Assembly: GCF_000708265.2 (NCBI RefSeq)
Contig: NZ_JCKI01000001.1
Coordinates: 1 to 64,000 of the forward strand
From: Pedobacter sp. R20-19
GTDB lineage: Bacteria; Bacteroidota; Bacteroidia; Sphingobacteriales; Sphingobacteriaceae
Direction: 5' to 3'
Length of the DNA stretch: 64,000 nucleotides
The position numbers and the translations under genes are program-made. Positions 62,766 through 64,000 of the stretch are shown here, piece after piece. The notes beneath the pieces were generated by a model. That model made no database searches. It was not told the DNA's origin and was given only the letters and a program-made list of their open reading frames with translations. Position 1 is the first letter of the stretch. Each line of letters opens with the position of its first letter.

Positions 62766-63746
62766 TTAAACAAAAAGAAAGTATTGTACAGAAAGAACAA
62801 ATAAAATAAATAGCGTTTCATAGAACCATCGGATTTTGGCATTGCTAAAATAATAGGCTAAAAGCACTGCTCCAGGTGGCACACATAGTAAAAAATGCCA
62901 GGTGCGGAAATGGGGTTTCAGATAGAAACTTGCCCCTGCAACAATGAACATGAAGAACAATAATTGAAAGGCTTTGCGGGTACTAATAAAGCTTCTGAAG
63001 AAGTTCTCGCGAAGTTGGAGCGAAGCCAGAATAATAATAACCGTAACTGGAATGAGCACCAGGTAATCATTGTAATTGATTTTAAAAACGGAAGGAAATT
63101 TACTTCCTAATGGCCTCCAAATCTGATAAAAGGAAACAATATTATCTTTCCAGTAATAAAATACGGCCAGAAAAAAAAAGATGGTAAGAAAGCCCACAAG
63201 CCCGGCAACCCACTCACGCCAATTAAACGACCTAAAAAGCAAAAGCGCCAAAAAGATAAGCAGCAGCATGGCCATAAACGGAAAATAAATAAGTGTGCCC
63301 ACACCAATGATCATTCCGATATCAAAAACGGTTGTAATAGAATTTGCACTTTTATTCAGTTTTAGAAATTTATCAATTAACCAGATAAGCAGAAAATTGG
63401 TGATTAATGCCGGACTTAAAACCATAAATGGCATAAATAAACTAGTACCCGTTACATACATTAAAGCCGGTAAGAAACTTGGCTTAGCAAGCAGATTATG
63501 ATTATTGGCAACACGATTAAATATTAAAGCCTGAACAAAAACCAATGATGAGGCTATGAAAATATTAGCTGATGGGGAAAGTGCGTTGTCTAAATCTATG
63601 TTAATCAGCAACCTTGCAAAAGGCTCCAGGAAATCAAAATTCAGCTGTGCTGGCAACTCATGAAATATGGCAATACGCATAAAAAACGTGTAAGCCAATA
63701 ATAAAATGAGGTTAATGGGATTTAGCTTTCTAAACTGATTAATCAT
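62766..63746 (-). CDS. DUF6427-like multi-spanning membrane protein
   Basis: From ATG 63746 the ~326-residue protein begins MINQFRKLNPINLILLL and has about nine to ten hydrophobic segments (for example FMAMLLLIFLALLLFRSF, WVAGLVGFLTIFFFLAVFYYW, LLFFMFIVAGASFYL). The start and topology match the Bacteroidota family DUF6427, of unknown function. An ATG seven codons upstream is possible. It precedes coaX by ~145 bp but is separated from it by the coaX -7 box. Confidence 0.75.
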   Translation of the reverse strand: MINQFRKLNPINLILLLAYTFFMRIAIFHELPAQLNFDFLEPFARLLINIDLDNALSPSANIFIASSLVFVQALIFNRVANNHNLLAKPSFLPALMYVTGTSLFMPFMVLSPALITNFLLIWLIDKFLKLNKSANSITTVFDIGMIIGVGTLIYFPFMAMLLLIFLALLLFRSFNWREWVAGLVGFLTIFFFLAVFYYWKDNIVSFYQIWRPLGSKFPSVFKINYNDYLVLIPVTVIIILASLQLRENFFRSFISTRKAFQLLFFMFIVAGASFYLKPHFRTWHFLLCVPPGAVLLAYYFSNAKIRWFYETLFILFVLSVQYFLFV

Positions 63747-64000
63747 GCCTTTTTCAAAGAGATGCAAAGTAAAGAAAATAATTTAAGAAAGATTAAGGTG
63801 GAAAAACTAAAGCTTAAAGACCAAAGCACAAAGCTTAAATTTTGTTTTGTAGTTTAATAACACTCCACCTTCATTAACTTATTTGCCTTATATGATCAAA
63901 ATACCATACAATTGATCAAAACTTTTCTCTTTAAAAATTATAAAATTCTTTATCCATTAGGAATTAACTGCAATGATTTATTTAAATAGCTAAATATTTT
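63747..64000. other. Right-edge spacer
   Basis: No coding frame is visible up to the window end. The region contains a four-unit heptad array (63809-63836) and is otherwise AT-rich. Confidence 0.4.
63809..63836. repeat. Four-unit heptanucleotide repeat, AAAGNNN
   Basis: AAAGCTT, AAAGACC, AAAGCAC and AAAGCTT follow each other in phase, then AAATTTT. The unit length equals that of the TACTNNN arrays but the fixed four bases differ. It sits upstream of the DUF6427-like gene. Confidence 0.6.

Overview
This window is a chromosomal segment of a Bacteroidota bacterium, most probably a Sphingobacteriaceae member such as Pedobacter. That placement rests on several things seen together: promoters of the Bacteroidota type (TTTG near -33 and TAnnTTTG near -7), starts without Shine-Dalgarno sequences, and lineage-typical families (DUF3109, DUF3108, DUF2480, DUF6427, RemB-like and Wzi-like barrels). 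The genus is an inference from general family knowledge, not from a search.

Layout. Positions 1-173 hold two near-identical strong promoters firing leftwards out of the window, in the style of an rRNA operon leader. Housekeeping genes follow (comF, glyA, scpA, dxs). Between glyA and scpA lies a ~480-bp array built from 7-bp units. From 6.5 to 26.3 kb, on the minus strand, is polysaccharide locus A: WcaJ-like initiating transferase, a frameshifted mannose-1-phosphate guanylyltransferase, an SDR enzyme, five glycosyltransferases, an acyltransferase, Wzy, Wzx, a dTDP-3-amino-sugar pathway (two FdtA-like genes, FdtC-like, FdtB-like), a BY-kinase Wzc, Wza and Wzi. A NodB deacetylase reads divergently from wzi. 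From 27.4 to 29.5 kb is a small GC-richer cassette of unknown function. From 29.8 to 48.8 kb, also minus, is polysaccharide locus B: methyltransferase, RemB-like barrel, WbpM-like dehydratase, WecA/WbpL-like transferase, SDR reductase, a run of glycosyltransferases, Wzy, Wzx, a kinase-less Wzz, a large SLBB-type Wza and a CpsB-type phosphatase. Sugar-nucleotide genes follow (gmd, UDP-HexNAc dehydrogenase, rfbA-D-C-B, 49-55.3 kb). The right end is conserved core: DUF3109, DUF3108, DUF2480, PpiD-like foldase, LptC-like protein, an outer-membrane protein, coaX and a DUF6427 membrane protein.

How it works together. The window encodes two essentially complete Wzx/Wzy-dependent pathways, each with its own initiating enzyme, flippase, polymerase, chain-length protein and exporter. 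They appear to share precursors: dTDP-glucose made by RfbA and dehydrated by RfbB can go to rhamnose (RfbC, RfbD) or to the 3-amino-3,6-dideoxyhexose of locus A. The only tyrosine autokinase is in locus A and the only matching PHP phosphatase is in locus B.

Most unusual features: a degenerate heptanucleotide repeat (consensus TACTNNN) that fills an intergenic region and also occupies exactly 21 units (147 bp, 49 codons) in frame inside the manC-like gene, which also carries two single-base frameshifts; and the 27.4-29.5 kb cassette, which pairs a holin-sized membrane protein with a DUF5675 protein and an unrecognised 251-residue protein.
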